Positions 51,540 through 62,239 of a stretch of DNA of 64,000 nt are shown piece after piece; the first letter of the stretch is position 1, and each line of letters begins with the position of its first letter. The notes beneath the pieces are model-generated. The model worked only from the letters and a program-made list of their open reading frames with translations. It had not been told where the DNA came from and did not search any database. Made by a program: the position numbers and the translations under genes. Origin of the DNA: Punica granatum (lineage: Eukaryota > Streptophyta > Magnoliopsida > Myrtales > Lythraceae); the NCBI RefSeq assembly GCF_007655135.1, contig NC_045129.1:30753122-30817121 (forward strand), in the 5' to 3' direction.

Positions 51540-52690
51540 GATCTTCTAACTTGAGTTTCACGGAATTATCACGAACTGCTGAGGATGGGCTAGAACGATG
51601 TTGTCGCTGTTACGGGCCTGGGCGTCTGGTCCTCCATGCCAGTTATCTTCGACCCAGTTAGTAACCTCGGGCAGGGACGACACATATCTCCACGGGATAG
51701 CCCCCGTAACTAGTTGACTATGGAGCTCAAGGTCGCTTTAATGTCTCCCAACCCGACTTGACCCAATCCCTTGCAGGTCCTCTCTATGCGACTGTCCCTT
51801 CCTCTCTTCCTTGTTCGGATGTTGGCTTCAGTTGTCAGAACCTCTTACAGTAATAAAAATGGGACGGCTTTTTCATCTTCGACTTACTACTCCACCATCA
51901 GTGCCTCCCCCTCATTTGGGTTAAGGCTTTATCTCCCTTAATTTTGTTTGGACCACTGCTACATTATTCTGCTCTAGTGATCGGACTGTTTTTGTTTTCT
52001 AGTGTGTTAGCTCAACGATCCTCGAGCCTACATCGATTATTTTTGTCTATCATGTTGCAGAGTGGAGTGGCAGAGTCTGGTTTGTTTGGTAACCGGGCGT
52101 CTTCCTCGGACGATCACTGGTCTGTATCGACCGAGACTGTTAAGTTATTCTTGACTTGACTATTGACGTGATCACTGGTTTGAACCGAGTTTCTTAGTGG
52201 TTTTTGGTTTGACCCTGCCAGCTTAGTCGGCTGCCTTCCCCGACCCGCCGGATTAGTCAGTAGCCTGGTGTCTTCCTCGGTTTGCCGGATTGGTCGATAG
52301 CCCTTCCCAGCCTTGGCTCTGATTCTACACGTCGGTACCGTCCTATGAAGGGTTCCTAGCGCATGAGTACAGCTCAAAACTCCCTCCGCTTTGCTTTGAT
52401 ATCGAGGTCTCTAAGGAACCTCTGGAATAGATGGATGAGTTCTACATGGATATATCCCCTTCCCTAGTTTACCAGGGTCCATGTGTGATGGTAAGGGTTT
52501 TAATCGGAATCTCAGATAGCTACTACCCTTATTTTCTATCTCATTTTCTTCTATGTAGTATCTCTGGATGATCTGATTATTTCTTATCTTGTAATTTTTG
52601 TTTCTTGTGCATTTTTATGTTGTACTCTTGTCATGTAATTTTTACATGTTATGAATGAATTCTCAAAGTTGACGAGGAAAAAAAAAGTTA
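51540..52690 (+). mobile_element. LINE-like 3' end with A tail
   Basis: A less AT-rich stretch ends with a T-rich 3' UTR-like run (atgtaatttttacatgttat), gaatgaattctc and then about nine A near 52678-52686, the usual look of a non-LTR retrotransposon 3' end. Internal repeats such as gccggattagtcagtagcc occur near 52240-52300. No reverse transcriptase domain is visible, so the class is inferred only from the tail. Confidence 0.3.
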
Positions 52691-53836
52691 TAGCGATTAC
52701 AAATCCCATCTTTCGCTAAGTAATATAGATATAGATAATAATATTCCTAATTACCCTCTTTTGTCAAATTCTTTACTATCCTGTCTCTCAATTCCTTTCC
52801 CTGCGTTCTCATCTCTAGGCACCTTACATCACCTTTTTCCTTTTTCTTTTTCTTTTTAATCGAGATTCACCTCTTTCATGTAAAGCCTGGAGATTATTAT
52901 GAAACAATTGAAAATGTAAGTGGCATATGATGAATTAATTATGTTCTTTCCCATAACCACCCTAATAATTTAACAGGATGTGTACAAGTATGAAAATGAA
53001 AAACTTTTGAATTCAAATTGGGGAAATTATCCAAAGTTGGGGAAATTTGATTTGGATCCAATATGTAATACTTGCAAAATCCTCCAAAACTCTAATTTGT
53101 TGGAGCCACATAATTCACCAAAATTTTGATTTGTTTTAGTGTCAAGATTCCATTTTCCGTTAGTTTTGATTGCTTATTTTTACACAATAATTGTTTCTAT
53201 AATTTCTGATTTTTTACTTTGGTAGATCACGTGGTTTCGGTTTGGAGACCCCACTTAGGATATTAAAACTCATTTAATTTTTAAATCAAACAATCTTAAT
53301 CCACATTATATTTTCTTGAATAAGAATTTATAATGTACTTAATTCTAAATATTACTTATTGTTAAAAAAAATTTCTTTCCCGCAGTACGTCGAGTTATCA
53401 CCAAGTTTTAATAAGAGTATGCTACATAATGTAAGTAAAAAAATTATCTTTGAATCATCATCCCATAGTCATAACGAGGTGTTACACGTAAGTTCACCTG
53501 CTATTGAGGAATTTCAATCCAGTGTAAGACATATACCAATCGGAAAGTGTATCAACATAATTCCAAGTTTACCAACGTCTACTCCACCCTCAATGCTTTC
53601 CCAATGGAGGCTGTCAGATGGTTAGTATAATACATTGAAACATATGTATTAATGTTTCCGAGAAAAATATTAGATGAGACTAACATGCTAATGTGATCGG
53701 TGCGAATTCTGATAAGAAGTCGAGAAAAATGCAAAAGAAATAGATATGGTGGTTTCTATGGAAAAATATATATTTATGGGACACGGATGATACGATAGTG
53801 GATGTGTTCACACTACTGTAATATATATCGCAGCTG

Positions 53837-55636
53837 ATGAGCATACGTAGCATAGGTTTACTTTTACACCACTGTGCCAGAGCTAAGTCGTGTCGCCATG
53901 GAGCTTCCCTCCACGCTGCCGCCATTAAAGTGGGCGTGCAGTCCGACATCATCATCTCCAACCATGTTCTTAACATGTATGCTAAATGCGGCAGAATCTC
54001 ACACGCGCGCCAACTGTTCGACGAAATGCCAGACCGGAATCTCGTATCGTGGTCGGCACTTATGTCCGGCTGCAGCCAGTCTGGGCATCATGTAAGAGCG
54101 CTGGAGCTGTTTTCCCAGATGCCCGTTGTGCCCAATGAGTATATCTATGCTAGCGTAATTAGTTCTTGTGCTGCCCTTAGATATTTGCCTTATGGGCAGC
54201 AAGTTCATGCTCATTCGGTGAAGTCTGGTTATGCTTATGTCGTCTTTGTTGCCAACTCTCTCATCTCGATGTACATGAAGTTGGGTCTGTCGGGTGATGC
54301 GGTCCTAGTTCATGCTTGTACCTCAGAACCAAGTCTCGTGTCTTATAATGCTTTGGTGTCTGGTTTTGTAGAAAATAATTTGCCTGAGAGAGCTTTTCAG
54401 ACCTTTAAGGCAGTACTCCGGCAGGGGCTCATGCCCGATAGATTCACGTTTGTTGTGTTGTCAGGAGTTTGTCCCCAATCAGATAATTTAACTAGCGGAA
54501 TGGTGTTGCACTGCCTGGCAGTCAAGCTTAGCCTCGACTCCATTCCCTTTGTTGGGAATTTGGTGATGACTATGTATTCGAAGTTCAACTTGATAGCTCC
54601 AGTGGACAGAGCTTTCAGCTCAATAGAGGACAGAGACGTCATTTCCTGGAACACACTGATCGCTGCACATTCTCAGTGCGATGATCATCAAAACGGCTTG
54701 GGAGTTTTCAGGGAGATGCTCAGTGGAAGTAATGTCCGCCCAGATGACTTTACTTTTGCTAGTGTCATTGCTGCCTGTGCTGGGCTTGCCTCTATACGTC
54801 ATGGTAGACAGATTCATGCCCATCTGATTCGCGGTAACTTCTCATGGGATATTGGGGTCTGCAACGCCCTTGTCAACATGTATGCCAAATGTGGTTGCCT
54901 CGAGTATGCTTGCAATTTATTCAACACGATGCAGTCTCGGAATCTTGTATCATGGAATACAGTCATTGCCGGATATGGAAATCACGGACTTGGACAAAGA
55001 GCCTTGGAGACTTTTGAACAGATGCTACTATTGGGATTAAACCCTGATCCTGTCACCTTTGCTGGGCTCCTGATAGCTTGCAATCATGCGGGGCTAGTGG
55101 ATAAGGGTGTAAGTTATTTTAATAGTATGAAGGAGGTTTATGGGATTTCTCCGGGCATAGAACATTTCTCTTGCCTCATTGACATGTTGGGTCGAGCTGG
55201 GAGGTTGCAGGAAGCAAAATACTACATTAGCAAGTCTGACTTTGGAAACGATCCCATCATTTTGGGAAGTTTGCTTTCTGCTTGTCGACTTCATGGGGAC
55301 GTTTCTGTCGGAGAACATCTGGCAGGAAAGCTTCTGGAACTAAAGCCTCCCACTACATCGCCTTATGTACTATTGTCCAACTTGTATGCTTCAGACGAGG
55401 CATGGGATAGTGTTGTCGAGGCGAGAAAGTTGTTAAAGAACAGCGGATTGAAGAAGGAACCTGGGCATAGCCTTATAGAGGTGAAAGGAACATACGAAAA
55501 ATTTACCATGGGAGACCTGTCTCATTCCAAGATTGAGGAGATGAAGAATCTGCTCGGAATCTTGAATTGGGCTGTGGGTGAACTTTCTTCAGGTCGCGTG
55601 CCTCGCCATTCTTACTGGGGATTAGGGAGGGTTTGA
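53837..55636 (+). CDS. PLS-class pentatricopeptide repeat protein, E subgroup
   Basis: Intronless, 599 residues, typical for plant PPR genes. PPR proteins bind organellar RNA one base per repeat; PLS-class members mostly guide C-to-U editing in mitochondria or plastids. About a dozen P, L and S motifs run through the protein. Markers include MYAKCGRISHARQLFDEMPD, NLVSWSALMSGCSQSG, GRQIHAHLIRG, MYAKCGCLEYACNLFNTMQS and HFSCLIDMLGRAGRLQEA. After the repeats come the E domain (LGSLLSACRLHGD, YVLLSNLYAS, KEPGHSLIEV) and E+-like residues (YEKFTMGDLSHSKIEEM). There is no DYW deaminase domain, so if it edits it needs a partner. The N-terminus before the first repeat is short and gives no clear targeting peptide. 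I cannot name the orthologue. No frameshift is seen. Confidence 0.93.
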   Translation: MSIRSIGLLLHHCARAKSCRHGASLHAAAIKVGVQSDIIISNHVLNMYAKCGRISHARQLFDEMPDRNLVSWSALMSGCSQSGHHVRALELFSQMPVVPNEYIYASVISSCAALRYLPYGQQVHAHSVKSGYAYVVFVANSLISMYMKLGLSGDAVLVHACTSEPSLVSYNALVSGFVENNLPERAFQTFKAVLRQGLMPDRFTFVVLSGVCPQSDNLTSGMVLHCLAVKLSLDSIPFVGNLVMTMYSKFNLIAPVDRAFSSIEDRDVISWNTLIAAHSQCDDHQNGLGVFREMLSGSNVRPDDFTFASVIAACAGLASIRHGRQIHAHLIRGNFSWDIGVCNALVNMYAKCGCLEYACNLFNTMQSRNLVSWNTVIAGYGNHGLGQRALETFEQMLLLGLNPDPVTFAGLLIACNHAGLVDKGVSYFNSMKEVYGISPGIEHFSCLIDMLGRAGRLQEAKYYISKSDFGNDPIILGSLLSACRLHGDVSVGEHLAGKLLELKPPTTSPYVLLSNLYASDEAWDSVVEARKLLKNSGLKKEPGHSLIEVKGTYEKFTMGDLSHSKIEEMKNLLGILNWAVGELSSGRVPRHSYWGLGRV

Positions 55637-57273
55637 TTTCTTTTTTGCTGGATATAAGGGAGGGCTTGATTTTACTAATTTCAGGATTGTTTCTAACATG
55701 CTGAATATTTTTAGCTGAACTTCGTAAATAACACATCAATCATCAATTTCTTGACTAATTGTCAGCTGGAGTTGTACTTCTTGTTGAGTCTTGATTTAAT
55801 TTCAATTTGGGAGAAGAAACTAATATGCTTTTCAGTTCAAGAAACAGCAAATCACAGCGCAATGCGTGGGGCTACAAGACTAGCACAATGTAAAATGCGC
55901 CAGTTTTATATAAAGAGTTTTTGTTTCACTTGCTTTCCATTTCTCGATCGTAACCAGATGATATTTTGTCTCATTCGGAGCCTCCGAGTCGGAAGAAATA
56001 GCAGTGCTCTTGATTATATTTTGTAATCGTAGAGTGCAGCAGTACGACATTATAATACAAGTCTCTATTCCAGCTAATTCCTCATATTTTAGAGTGCTCT
56101 TATTTCTCGAGTTATCTTCAACGTGTGGTAGTGCGATATTGGATTAGTGCGACATCAGTCTTACTATGGTTTATTCACAAATGGCGTGTTAGATTTGATA
56201 CTAAAGTAAAGCAAATTCACATGCCTTTACAGGTAAATTTGAAACAGATACTAGATTACTGTTATTCCTTATACTCTCAATGATTTCAAGCAGATGTGCT
56301 TCAATATACACACTCAAATTACTCACTTTCTGCAGATTTGCAGAAAAAGACGGAACGGATTGAGAGAAAAGAGAAGAGAGTGAGAGAATGAAGAGGAAAC
56401 TTTCATTAACTGAACTTACTCATTGATACAAAGCCTTCCTTAAATATAAATAGACACAAACAAGCAGAAAGTAACGATTACCTACGGCTAATAGTTAAAA
56501 TTCAAACCAGACAGACAAATAACTTAACTGTCAAGAGACAGTTACTTGACAGACAACCAACTAAATGGACACTGGTCAAACACTCGACCTTTCCATGTCC
56601 TTGAGACACATCTAACAATTACTAACAAATGCAAAACATATACTTTTTGGTGCAATAAACCGAATTTATTTATCTTTTAGATAAGTACAAAAAATCGAAC
56701 TTGCTATCCACAAAGTAGAAATTTCTTGTTGGGCTGAATGAATGAAGATATGTAGCTCTGTCGGGCCCAAAATAGGTGGAAAGAAAAACCAAAGTTGTCT
56801 TTCAGATAGAGCTCGGTCAGTTTGCAACGTTAAACGGCGTTCGCCCTCCATGTCGACATAATCGATCCGAGCCACCTACATTGTAGTTTGTGTCGCGTAT
56901 AATATCAGAGTTAATTGTCTACTCTTCGGGAGATCGAATCTGAAGTGGGAAGTCGATTCGAAACAAGTTGCATCTAGGATCAATTTTGAGTTCAACAATT
57001 GGCAGCATCTCAAAACACACTCACAATTGACTCTCGAACTTAATTTTCTAAGGCTGTTGACAACAAAATAACAAATAGAAAGAAATCAAAATATCATTAT
57101 ATTTATATCATTACAGTATATAATATTATGTTGTAATAATAATCTAATAGCTCTCGTCGGCCGGCCTTTGATGTTTTCCAAGTCTGAACAAGATAAAAGA
57201 AAGTTTTATTCTTTCATAACAATTTACTTCAATTCCTTACCAAACTCCCACATTTGATGTTTCTTACTAGTTT
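55637..57273. other. PPR-LysM receptor spacer
   Basis: It contains the PPR 3' UTR, a complete solo LTR (56260-56617) and the AT-rich promoter of the LysM receptor gene. A short frame at 55751-56026 has no family resemblance. Confidence 0.6.
56260..56617 (-). mobile_element. Solo LTR with 5-bp target duplication
   Basis: The 358-bp sequence begins TGTTAT and ends TAACA on the plus strand (TGTTAG...AATAACA on the minus strand), giving TG...CA ends. It is flanked on both sides by attac (56255-56259 and 56618-56622). On the minus strand tatttatatttaagg is a TATA-like promoter, followed by a CT-rich leader. No internal domain or second LTR is nearby. A solo LTR arises by recombination between the two LTRs of a full element, probably a copia type. 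Confidence 0.85.
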
Positions 57274-59133
57274 TTGATCAGCACTTTCTCTCATAATACC
57301 ATGACTTATCTATTGCTTCTCTTGTGGGCAGTGCTTGTTACGAGCATCGAGCAGCAGTCTTACGACCCTTCCGGTTGCTCCTCGAGCACGGTCAATCCTT
57401 GGTCGAGGTACACCTGCAACAATGGCTCCCAGATTCCTTGCCAAGCATTCTTGGTGTACCGAGCAAACTACCGCTTCCGGACGATCTTGAACATTTCAGG
57501 TTTGTTCGGGGCAGAAACTGATCGAGTACTTAAATTGAACAATCTAAGATCTGATTCAGAGACTCTTGAATTGGACATGGAGGTAATCGTCCCAATCCAC
57601 TGCTCGTGCTCGGGTGAGTTCTATCACGCAACTGTGATGTATGTTGTCCATGAGCCCGTGCCATTCTCGGAGATTGCATGCGGAGTTTTTGAAGGTCTAG
57701 TGAAATCATCGGTGATAGTCGAGGAGAACGTGTCCCAGAAAAACTCCTCACATGTCGGATCTGAGCTTCGTGTGCCAGTAAAATGTGCTTGTCCTGGAAA
57801 TGATTCTTTGATCAGCAGCGGAATAAACTACTTCCTCACATACCCTTTTAAATCAGGGGATGAGATGGATAAATTGGCAATGAAATTCGGGGTGCCGCTT
57901 ACCGATGTTTGGAGAGCAAACCATTTAAATTATCAATCGACTGTTTTCCCTAACACGACTGCTTTAGTCCCTCTGAAGGAAGAACCTGTCATAGCTACTA
58001 GCTCATTCGATCCTTCACCTCCAGTTCCAGGTTTTGTTCCAACAGCTGCCGTGGAGAAGTCCACAGACAGAGCAAACATAACGAAATTGTATATTGCAGG
58101 ATCAGTGGCTGGAATTCTGCTCATAATTTTTGGGGTGATATCATGCGGATTGTACGTCAAGGCGTTGAATCAGCTGAAAGCCAGGAAATATCAGTCTTCT
58201 AGTTACGGAATAAACTCGGGGGTCTCATACTTATCTCCCCAAACCAGCACTCCTAATTCATGCCTATCACCCGATCTTCTTGTCGGGATCAAATATTCCC
58301 CATACAAATACAGCATACAGGACCTGAAAAGAGCGACCTGCGACTTCAGCGAAGACTCCAAGATTGGCTGCTGTAGATGGCTCTACAGGGGCTGCATCGA
58401 CAACACTGAGGTGATGATCCGGCAACTGACATTGGAGGAGGCCCGCTGGGTCATCGATGCATACGCAAGAATCAACCACATCAATATCTTGAACCTACTT
58501 GGGATTTGCTATGGCGAAAGGGGCAAAACCAGTGACTCCCAGTCATTCCTTGTTTTCGAGTCTCCTGGAAATGGTTGCTTGAGAGACTGCCTGACTCGTC
58601 CCCAGACTTCTCTCCACTGGGACATGCGGAAGCATATTGCCTTCGATATTGCGACGGGGCTTCATTATCTACATCACTGCATAACCCCTCCATATGCTAA
58701 TGTTACCATAAGCAGTGACAATGTTTTTATCACTGCAGATTGGAGGGCGAAACTTGGGATTATTGGAGGCAATGATACTGATTGTTCGCTAAGTTGGACC
58801 AGTAAACGAAGCGAAAAGGCCGGGATTTATGCATTTGGGCTTGTACTGCTCGAGCTGATTTTAGGGAAGGCCATGAACGACGATTATACAATCAATGGGA
58901 AGAAACTTAGGGATTCACTTGAGTTTCTAGGAGGTGGAGCGAGCAGTAACGATGTCTACGAGGGAGGCTGTTTTGAGCAACTGAGGGGGTTTATCGACCC
59001 GAGCCTGAAGGACGGTTGCCCAATTACGGAGGCCCTGTGCTTCGTGGTCTTGGCCAAGGCTTGCGTGGAGGATGACCCTCCCCACAGGCCTTCCATGAAT
59101 GATATCATTAAAGTCCTTGCAAGAATGGTCTAA
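57274..59133 (+). CDS. LysM receptor-like pseudokinase (LYK4/LYK5 type)
   Basis: Intronless, 619 residues. LYK4/LYK5-type receptors sit in the plasma membrane, bind chitin oligomers with LysM domains and signal through CERK1; related proteins perceive Nod factors. Residues 1-26 form a signal peptide, though M10 (MTYLLLLLWAV) is an equally good start. Three LysM-type segments lie between about 45 and 245, separated by paired cysteines CSC (110-112) and CAC (171-173). NPWSRYTCNN and WRANHLNYQ are typical. A membrane span is at about 272-294. The kinase-like domain (about 345-619) lacks every catalytic motif: no glycine loop (SKIGCCRWLYRG), R383 in place of the ATP-binding lysine (VMIRQL), PPYANVTISSDNVF in place of HRD...N, and LGI in place of DFG. 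Loss of catalysis is usual in this subfamily, so it is likely a working co-receptor and not a pseudogene. Confidence 0.92.
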   Translation: MISTFSHNTMTYLLLLLWAVLVTSIEQQSYDPSGCSSSTVNPWSRYTCNNGSQIPCQAFLVYRANYRFRTILNISGLFGAETDRVLKLNNLRSDSETLELDMEVIVPIHCSCSGEFYHATVMYVVHEPVPFSEIACGVFEGLVKSSVIVEENVSQKNSSHVGSELRVPVKCACPGNDSLISSGINYFLTYPFKSGDEMDKLAMKFGVPLTDVWRANHLNYQSTVFPNTTALVPLKEEPVIATSSFDPSPPVPGFVPTAAVEKSTDRANITKLYIAGSVAGILLIIFGVISCGLYVKALNQLKARKYQSSSYGINSGVSYLSPQTSTPNSCLSPDLLVGIKYSPYKYSIQDLKRATCDFSEDSKIGCCRWLYRGCIDNTEVMIRQLTLEEARWVIDAYARINHINILNLLGICYGERGKTSDSQSFLVFESPGNGCLRDCLTRPQTSLHWDMRKHIAFDIATGLHYLHHCITPPYANVTISSDNVFITADWRAKLGIIGGNDTDCSLSWTSKRSEKAGIYAFGLVLLELILGKAMNDDYTINGKKLRDSLEFLGGGASSNDVYEGGCFEQLRGFIDPSLKDGCPITEALCFVVLAKACVEDDPPHRPSMNDIIKVLARMV

Positions 59134-59545
59134 ATAATTACCGTACAATATACATATATATGTAAACTAATTATTAAGATTATTGCTGTCATGGATGAAT
59201 TGCTGTCAAAATACATGCTCCAATAGTTGATAAGATTAATTTTGCCTTATGATTAGAAATATTCCGATTATGAAGTATGCGCAGCTTATATTGCGTTCAG
59301 GCAAAAGGTATACGCGTAACCTCTAAGTTAGAGCTCCCAACATAATTCATAACATTAGGAGAGTTTATTAGATCATATGTTACTTAATGCCTGTTCATGA
59401 GACCTCTATCGGGTCATTAGTTTATTCTTCAGGCTAAAATGCGGAGAAGAAACATGCAAGTGAGAACACATATATGATGTACTAGAATGAAGGTAATCCA
59501 GTGAAGTTCGGGTTTGCAGGCTACGTGCATGCAGTAAACGAATCA
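59134..59545. other. Convergent 3' flanks of LysM receptor and carbonic anhydrase
   Basis: 412 bp between two facing stop codons. It is AT-rich and must hold both 3' UTRs and polyadenylation regions. No further feature is seen. Confidence 0.6.
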
Positions 59546-60193
59546 TTAACACTCTTCAATTTTCACATGATCAGCGCTGAACTGGTAATGCGGATCCTCA
59601 ATCGTCCTCCTCCGAGTCCTTTCTTCACGAGTGTAGAGTTGAATGTTGCGCCCATTTACGGGCTGCAGTGGTCGTGCATTGAGCTCTGCATCCTGCATGA
59701 TATGTATGCAGTGACCCGATTCAGTATGTGTGATTTATATGGATGAAAAGGCTAAAATACACAGAAAATTGAAAATACGGGATTCGAAGCACATGAGAAT
59801 TGTTGAAATTGCCCTCACATCATTAACAGAGTCTCGGAGGAGTTCCACATGTTTTCTTGCGACAGTCATCACCTGATGTCAACCAATACGAGGAACCCGC
59901 ATAGCATTATGCGTAAATAATATCGTACAACAGGTTGCGCGTCGCAGGTATATATGTATCAACAGTCCAGAACGATTCTTTTCAGTCTGAAAAGTGAAGA
60001 AGATCGTAGAATTTTTACCTTTTGAAAAATGATCCATTTGACGTTTTCAGTGCAGGGAGGAGTGGTAAGCGAACCTATGTATCTGTAGTACTTCCTGCCC
60101 AAGATTTTTATGCCCTTCGGATGGACCACACCAATCGCCTTCTCGGCTTCACCGGTCTCAGCAATAGCACCCAAGTGATCCATAATCTGAAAA

Positions 60194-60239
<46 letters not shown>

Positions 60240-61930
60240 ATCAAAGGGGCTTTAACAGACTGTATGCCGTAAATTTTTGAGTAATCTTGAAATAACTCGA
60301 AATCATAGCATGACAGGGAGATGTACGTACGGACGACAAGAAGGTGTCACGCGGCCCGTACTTGTACATGATTCCCACCACAGCAGCCTCTCCATTTGGG
60401 GTCTCATGGACTAAGTGCAGCTCTACATCAAACCTGTAGTCGAAATTTATCGTATAGGAGACAATAGGAAACTCAATCAATTATATAATATAATATATAA
60501 AAGCTAGAGAGTGATACCAGCGCCCCGACACCATTTTTTGAAAACTTAGCTCGTGGTTGATTTTCTTTTTTTCTTTTCTTTTTATGGCTACTAAAATAAT
60601 TTAATATCATTAATGAAATTATAGAAAAATAAATAAGTTTGTCAATTTGCAAATAAATACTAGATATTTTCTTGAAAAGTTAAAAAAATTCACCAATTCA
60701 TGAATTATAAAAGAATCTTTTTAAAAAGTTCTCTTAAAAAATTAAGAGGTTATTTCTTCATAGATTTCAAATAAATTAAATGTTGCCAAACAGATGCAAA
60801 ATTGGAGAAATAAATGCCCCATTTGGATGAACAGTCGTACAACTTGAAAATCAATTTGGTATCCCGATAGAAAGGAGACTATGTAGTAAGCTAGTAAATT
60901 ATCTTCATACTTAATACATCACAAAAGTTTTTTCTAAAAAATACACATCGCAAATTTACGATAGACGAAAGTATCTTTTTTTTTCTTTTTTTTTTTAAAG
61001 AAATGTGTAACAGTCTCAAAGTCTTATGAATTAAGAAGAAATACGAGAGCTGTTTACCTCTTGCCATCGATTGAATGCTCGGATGGAGAATGCCAATGGC
61101 ACTGCTGGAGCACGTACTCGGTTCCATTTATATGCATAGATCCGGCTCCACCTTCCCACCTTAACTGCACCAACAGTCGATCGAAGATCGTAAAAACGAG
61201 ATAATCAGATATCTACGATTATATCATCCTATATCACCTGCTTGCATTCTTGTCTTCTTTTTAAACAAATTTTCTTGATAAAAACTTAATTCTTAATATG
61301 GCACCCGGATAAACACTTGGATAAATACTCGTTATTAATTAACACGATTGTTTGAAGGTTTATTTGCACCGACCATTATATCGTGGCCCCGGTTCTTGAG
61401 GGTGGCATTGGAGGGCCGGTAGCTCATCCTCAGGTCCCCAAGATGGCTAATAATCTCGACACTTTTGCTCATCAGATCGATTGGTGACTGCATTGACCCA
61501 TTCTTGCACGTCCTCCATTCTGGTCGGATCTCTCCCCATCGGCTCGGGCCGATTTTGCTTCCCTCAACATAGTTAAACTCGCTCTCATCCTCTGCAATAC
61601 AACACTAGATTATAATTAGTATATACTGCATGCGGGGTGGATCATCAACATAGTACTCTCTCAAATATTCCTGCAGAGTGACGTGCGTTCGACTAGAGGA
61701 TGTGTTTAGTATAGACATGGAACGGTCAATATGGTGCACCTGATATAACGTTGTGATGATCAACTAAACATAGGGAATTACAGGCAGCTTTTGGGAGGCT
61801 GTTAACAGCTGTTTAAGATTAGTGCAGTTCAATTACCAACTTCCTCGGATGCGGTTCGTAGAGAGAAAAGCGGTAGGGTGAAGAGGAAGATGCAAAACAA
61901 CAGTCGGGAACTACCGATCATTCTTCCCAT
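59546..61930 (-). CDS. Alpha-class carbonic anhydrase, secreted
   Basis: Zinc enzyme interconverting CO2 and bicarbonate. Plant alpha-CAs enter the secretory pathway and are found in the apoplast, nectar or, for one Arabidopsis member, the chloroplast. Coding exons on the minus strand: 61930-61837, 61591-61374, 61164-61058, 60433-60331, 60186-60019, 59872-59819 and 59692-59546, all in frame, 296 residues. A hydrophobic leader ([15 protein letters not shown]) is followed by [20 protein letters not shown]. The zinc ligands are H127 and H129 (CHWHSPSEH) and H146 (ELHLVHE). [19 protein letters not shown] near the C-terminus is the family signature around the active-site Thr. [11 protein letters not shown] closes the domain. 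A tail of about 35 basic and acidic residues follows. All catalytic residues are present, so it should be active. The nectarin-III/ACA group is the nearest I recognise. Confidence 0.93.
60197..60238. repeat. Poly-G tract (42 G) at a splice acceptor
   Basis: An unbroken run of 42 G on the plus strand ends ten bases from the carbonic anhydrase acceptor (cag, then attatgg, at 60187/60186). In the pre-mRNA it is a poly-C stretch in the position of the polypyrimidine tract. Its exact length is unreliable. Confidence 0.95.
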
Positions 61931-62005
61931 CCTGTCAGCCTCGCCTTAATAGAAGATCTCTCGAATATCGAAGACTATGGAATGAGAAACGTGCTATGGC
62001 ATTCC

Positions 62006-62015
62006 TATTATATAG
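62006..62015 (-). promoter_or_regulatory. TATA box of the carbonic anhydrase gene
   Basis: The minus strand reads CTATATAATA, a good plant TATA box, about 75-85 bp upstream of the carbonic anhydrase ATG at 61930. That leaves a short leader of roughly 45-55 bases. The SINE target duplication starts two bases upstream of this box. Confidence 0.65.
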
Positions 62016-62032
62016 AAGAGAAGGTCACATTT

Positions 62033-62206
62033 TTTTTCGGTGTGTATCCTGGTATCCAAAGTCCAATGGGATTTGACTAATCTAGTCGAGAGATCGAGCA
62101 TTAAAGGTTATTCTCCATCCCAACAAATGCGCTTCCCGAGATTCGAACTTGTGTTCTCCTCCTTACGGGGTGAGTTGTTTACCACTCAACCAATACTTTT
62201 GTTGGT
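62033..62206 (-). mobile_element. tRNA-derived SINE with 16-bp target duplication
   Basis: Read on the minus strand, the element starts with box A-like ttggttgagtggt and has box B agttcgaatctc about 35-40 bases later. A tRNA-unrelated body follows (gatttgactaatctagt on the plus strand), and it ends in an A run (the T run 62031-62037 on the plus strand). The 16-bp sequence agagaaggtcacattt occurs perfectly on both sides (62017-62032 and 62207-62222). This is a complete, fairly recent insertion. Confidence 0.88.
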
Positions 62207-62239
62207 AGAGAAGGTCACATTTGTTCTTCCAAGATAATA

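Larger units (their letters stand above)
42724..53836. other. Transposon-rich MOM1-PPR spacer
   Basis: After the MOM1 leader and promoter (to about 44200) the region is almost wholly repeat debris: MITE-like ends at about 44290-44700, a GC-rich element (about 45366-46235), a Harbinger-like MITE (46328-46562), a short copia-type LTR element (47208-48006), a long LTR-like sequence starting at 48007, and a poly(A)-ending segment to about 52690. Open frames here are short and match no host gene. The last kilobase before 53837 should hold the PPR promoter. Confidence 0.6.
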
